From contig JAOYTL010000013.1 of assembly GCA_025846845.1 (NCBI GenBank), positions 1-64,000 of the forward strand: a stretch of DNA of 64,000 bases, in the 5' to 3' direction. The notes below the pieces were generated by a model. It did not search any database, was not told the DNA's origin, and was given only the letters and a program-made list of their open reading frames with translations. Positions 62,537-64,000 of this stretch are shown here, in pieces (position 1 is the stretch's first letter; each line of letters starts with the position of its first letter). This DNA comes from Alloboseaceae bacterium BT-24-1. Its GTDB lineage: Bacteria; Pseudomonadota; Alphaproteobacteria; Rhizobiales; Beijerinckiaceae. A program made the translations under genes and the position numbers.

Positions 62537-63112
62537 TCAACCGCAGCGGATCGCCTCGTCCTGCGTGACGACCCAGTCGAGGCGGCGGTCATGTGCCTCG
62601 GCCGGAACGTCGGCGATCTCCTGCGCCGCATAGGCGATGCCGATGGTCAGGGCCGGCTCGAGCTCGGCAATGGCGCGGTCGTAATAGCCCTTGCCGTAGC
62701 CGATGCGGTAGCCGCGCCGGTCGAAGGCGGCGAGCGGCACGATCAGGATCGTAGGCCTGACCTCGGGCTGCTCGGGAGCGGGCACCAGCGTGCCGAAGCC
62801 GCCGGGCACGATCGGCTCCCAGGGCGCCCAGCGCCGGAAGAGCATGCGCTTCTCGACGATCGCCGGCAGGCAGAGCGGCAGGCCGCGCTCGTGCAGCGCT
62901 TCCAGGATCGGGCGCGGATCGGCCTCCGAACGCATCGGCCAATAGGCCGAGACCGGCCCTTGCGCGAACACTGGCAGTACCAGGGCGCGCGCAACGATCG
63001 CCTCGTCCCAGATCAGGCGCTCGTCGAGATCGAGACCGTCGCGCCGGGCCAGCGCCTCGGCGCGCAACACCGCCTTGCGGGGAGAGGGGACGAGGGAGAC
63101 GGCATCGGTCAT
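62537..63112 (-). CDS. 5-formyltetrahydrofolate cyclo-ligase
   Basis: 191 residues. ATP-dependent conversion of 5-formyl-THF to 5,10-methenyl-THF. Signatures: KAVLRAEALARRDGL, VSAYWPMRSEADPRPILEAL, TILIVPLAAFDRRGYRIGYG followed by KGYYDRAIA, and the C-terminal IGIAYAAQEI. In many proteobacteria this gene (ygfA) lies directly after the 6S RNA gene, as appears to be the case here. The ATG at 63112 is preferred; a longer open frame upstream runs through the RNA. Confidence 0.95.
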   Translation of the reverse strand: MTDAVSLVPSPRKAVLRAEALARRDGLDLDERLIWDEAIVARALVLPVFAQGPVSAYWPMRSEADPRPILEALHERGLPLCLPAIVEKRMLFRRWAPWEPIVPGGFGTLVPAPEQPEVRPTILIVPLAAFDRRGYRIGYGKGYYDRAIAELEPALTIGIAYAAQEIADVPAEAHDRRLDWVVTQDEAIRCG

Positions 63113-63115
63113 GGG

Positions 63116-63265
63116 CAGTGCGGAGCCACCTTGGCCGTGGAGATTTCGATCCCGGGACACCTACAAAGTAGGTGGGCGCCGTGTGTCCGGGTCCAGGGAC
63201 CCAGTCAGGGACAGCTCCCTAGGGAGTCGTATGGGCCCGGGAATACATGACTCGCACGCACCAGG
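63116..63265 (-). ncRNA. ssrS: Probable 6S RNA
   Basis: No gene, but strong RNA structure directly upstream of 5-formyl-THF cyclo-ligase, the classic 6S location. On the minus strand the 5' segment GTGCG..GAGTC can pair with GGCTC..CGCAC at the 3' end as a closing stem, giving about 145-150 nt. Inside are UCCCGGG/CCCGGGA, a perfect CACCUAC-UUU-GUAGGUG hairpin (63158-63174) on the 3' side, and an apical UGUCC/GGACA arm. Length and layout (closing stem, central bubble with 3' hairpin, apical stem) suit a polymerase-binding 6S RNA. Exact ends are uncertain. Confidence 0.7.
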
Positions 63266-63345
63266 CAGCCCCGCCGCGACAAAGTAGGATGCATGCCGGC
63301 AAAGCGCCAGAGGTGTTTGGTGGAAGGGGTGGGAATTTCGTGCCG

Positions 63346-64000
63346 TCAGGCACCGCGCGCGATGCCATGCCGGATCACGCGGTCGATCAGGTCGGGATAG
63401 GCGATGCCGCTGGCGGCGAGCGCCTTGGGAAACATGCTGATGTCGGTGAAGCCGGGAATGGTGTTGATCTCGTTGACCAGCGCGCTGCCGTCAGGGCGCA
63501 GGAAGAAATCGACGCGGGCCATGCCGTCGCAGCCGAGCGCGTAGAAGGCGCGCTTCGCCAGTTCCTGCAGATTGGCGATTGTCTTCTCGGGCAGGACAGC
63601 TGGAACCTCGACGCGGGCTCCGTCCTCGTCGAGATATTTGGCCTCATAGGTGTAGAAGCCATGGCTCGCGGCGGCGACGATCTCGCCCGGCAGCGAGACG
63701 ATCGTCTCGCCATCAGCCTGCTCCAGCACGCTGAGCTCGATCTCGCGGCCTTCGACGAACTCCTCGACCAGGACCACGCGGTCGTGCCGGAAGGCCTCGG
63801 CGAGCGCTGTCGCGAAAGTTTCGGCATTCGTCGCCTTGCTGACGCCGACCGAGGAGCCCTGCCGGGCCGGCTTGACGAAGAGCGGCAGGCCGAGCGCGGC
63901 GCTGGCCTCAGCGAAGCCCAGCGTCTCGCCCTGCCGGACGGTCAGCGAGCGGGCGACGCCGAGGCCGGCCTCGCGCAGCAGCCGCTTGGCGATATCCTTG
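63346..64000 (-). CDS. ddl: D-alanine--D-alanine ligase, C-terminal part (5' end outside window)
   Basis: 217 residues in the window, the C-terminal two thirds of an ATP-grasp ligase that makes D-Ala-D-Ala for peptidoglycan. Visible: KDIAKRLLREAGLGVARSLT, LPLFVKPARQGSSVGVSKAT, VVLVEEFVEGREIELSVLEQ, YDxK-like YTYEAKYLDEDG, LGCDGMARVDFFLRPDG and the metal/substrate loop LVNEINTIPGFTDISMFPK. The frame is open to the right edge. This part looks intact. Confidence 0.95.
   Translation of the reverse strand, partial: KDIAKRLLREAGLGVARSLTVRQGETLGFAEASAALGLPLFVKPARQGSSVGVSKATNAETFATALAEAFRHDRVVLVEEFVEGREIELSVLEQADGETIVSLPGEIVAAASHGFYTYEAKYLDEDGARVEVPAVLPEKTIANLQELAKRAFYALGCDGMARVDFFLRPDGSALVNEINTIPGFTDISMFPKALAASGIAYPDLIDRVIRHGIARGA

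Overview
The window is GC-rich chromosomal DNA from an alphaproteobacterium, most likely of the order Hyphomicrobiales. I base this on conserved gene order: yebC-ruvC-ruvA-ruvB-ybgC-tolQRAB-pal-cpoB-tilS-ftsH-glmM, and tkt-gap-pgk-fba with a 5-formyl-THF cyclo-ligase/YmdB neighbourhood. The family content fits too (DUF2852, DUF2939, Omp25/31-type barrels, an FrmR-controlled formaldehyde dehydrogenase). A Bosea-like organism is my best guess, but this is an inference from gene style, not a computed placement. No rRNA, tRNA, CRISPR array or prophage was seen.

Layout. 1-4450: end of an IS110 transposase, a divergent idonate/gluconate dehydrogenase pair bracketed by two inverted copies of a ~105 bp repeat, and a membrane diguanylate cyclase. 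4459-14027: formate-THF ligase, three outer-membrane barrels, an exported intradiol dioxygenase, a large secreted monohaem protein, a small iron-permease-like protein and the frmR-frmA formaldehyde operon (fhs and frmA are both C1 genes). 14302-32180: the cell-envelope and DNA-repair core on the minus strand (glmM, ftsH, tilS, cpoB, pal, tolB, tolA, tolR, tolQ, ybgC, ruvB, ruvA, ruvC). Several genes are interleaved with it: a DUF2939 gene between pal and tolB, DUF2852 and TetR genes between tolQ and ybgC, an acetyltransferase coupled between ruvA and ruvB, and an FAD oxidoreductase on the opposite strand between ruvA and ruvC. 32293-39438: a small Cys-repeat protein, a TSUP permease, one strikingly AT-rich orphan gene, yebC, a soluble globin-coupled chemoreceptor and a Tat-exported PhoX phosphatase with a candidate Pho box.

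39603-47026: central carbon block fba-pgk-gap-tkt plus rpmE, with two small genes between pgk and gap. 47173-55675: ABC exporter, ankyrin protein, a nagB-nagA-solute-binding-protein operon behind a palindromic operator, a DHFR-like reductase, and an arsR-VOC pair with a perfect 10+10 bp operator. 55704-64000: a MotA/MotB-like proton-channel pair, an inositol-phosphatase-family enzyme, a tightly overlapping chain ymdB-benE-thiE-like-sel1, 5-formyl-THF cyclo-ligase with a probable 6S RNA immediately upstream, and the 3' part of ddl.

Most of the window is housekeeping. I found no complete unknown defence or biosynthetic system. The strongest leads are the AT-rich orphan (34013-34966), the ruvA-GNAT-ruvB coupling, the degenerate ThiE paralogue in an overlapping gene chain, the non-flagellar MotA/MotB pair, the NagA/NagB variants, and several operator palindromes.
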